DNA of 35,146 bases from Cephaloticoccus capnophilus (GTDB lineage: Bacteria > Verrucomicrobiota > Verrucomicrobiia > Opitutales > Opitutaceae): contig NZ_LSZP01000035.1 of assembly GCF_001580045.1 (NCBI RefSeq), positions 1 to 35,146 of the forward strand, read 5' to 3'. The translations under genes and the position numbers were made by a program. Positions 35,020 through 35,146 of the stretch are shown piece after piece. The first letter of the stretch is position 1, and the number at the start of each line of letters is the position of its first letter. The notes under the pieces were generated by a model that was not told the DNA's origin, searched no databases, and saw only the letters and a list, made by a program, of their open reading frames with translations.

Positions 35020-35146
35020 ATTTTGAATAAGACTGAAGCGCTGCGCTTGCATAGCCACTATGCGCACCTTTTCTCTACTGCCTGTATACTTTATTTATCT
35101 ATTAGTCAGTGTTAAGTGTTTTAGTTCTAATATTACCCCCCCCCCC

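Overview
This 35 kb window looks like a chromosomal segment of a GC-rich verrucomicrobium, most likely of the Opitutae. That placement is inferred from protein types, not from a marker gene. The clues are a PEP-CTERM protein, a TIGR03790-family protein, a TonB receptor with the 'LSPFTVQ ... GSRVR' N-terminus common in Opitutaceae, LPS genes (lpxA, an LptF/LptG permease) and many orphan periplasmic proteins. No phage, CRISPR array or intact transposase was seen.

Layout. 1-2059: end of a PEP-CTERM protein, a convergent EEP-family phosphatase/nuclease, lpxA. 2137-7409, all on +: pdxA, a 335-bp multi-hairpin repeat (copy A), an ErpA/IscA-type Fe-S carrier, infC, an Amidase_3 cell-wall amidase, a TIGR03790 protein. 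7410-12260 is visibly more AT-rich and accessory in character: a TonB receptor with a strong terminator and a polytopic membrane protein. 12260-16287: an alkaline phosphatase N-terminal relic, a TPR protein, an M50 protease, a PrmB-like methyltransferase, a LivJ-type lipoprotein (copy 1). 16284-18886: a 127-bp repeat (copy A), metW and metX on -, and the 335-bp repeat copy B. 18898-22648, on -: yebC and the classical rpmH-rnpA-yidD-yidC cluster. 22750-27535: 127-bp repeat copy B, a putative glycoside hydrolase, LivJ copy 2 (-), an LptF/LptG permease. 27617-31433, on -: a TPR protein, a family-1-like solute-binding protein, rsmE, tRNA-Gly(UCC). 31649-34927: carB. The window stops in a run of C, probably a contig edge.

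Functional themes are envelope assembly (lpxA, lptF/G, amidase, yidC/yidD), methionine synthesis (metX/metW), pyridoxal phosphate (pdxA), pyrimidine/arginine precursor (carB), and translation (infC, rpmH, rnpA, prmB-like, rsmE, tRNA-Gly). Three solute-binding proteins occur with no permease or ATPase gene.

The most unusual content is non-coding. A 335-bp element with terminal inverted repeats occurs twice. Its 23-bp hairpin has the same position and stem length in both copies but a completely different sequence. A second, 127-bp hairpin repeat also occurs twice. A terminator-like submodule is shared between the 335-bp family and sequence adjoining the 127-bp family, and a lone exact 13-bp terminus of the large element sits between the amidase and TIGR03790 genes.
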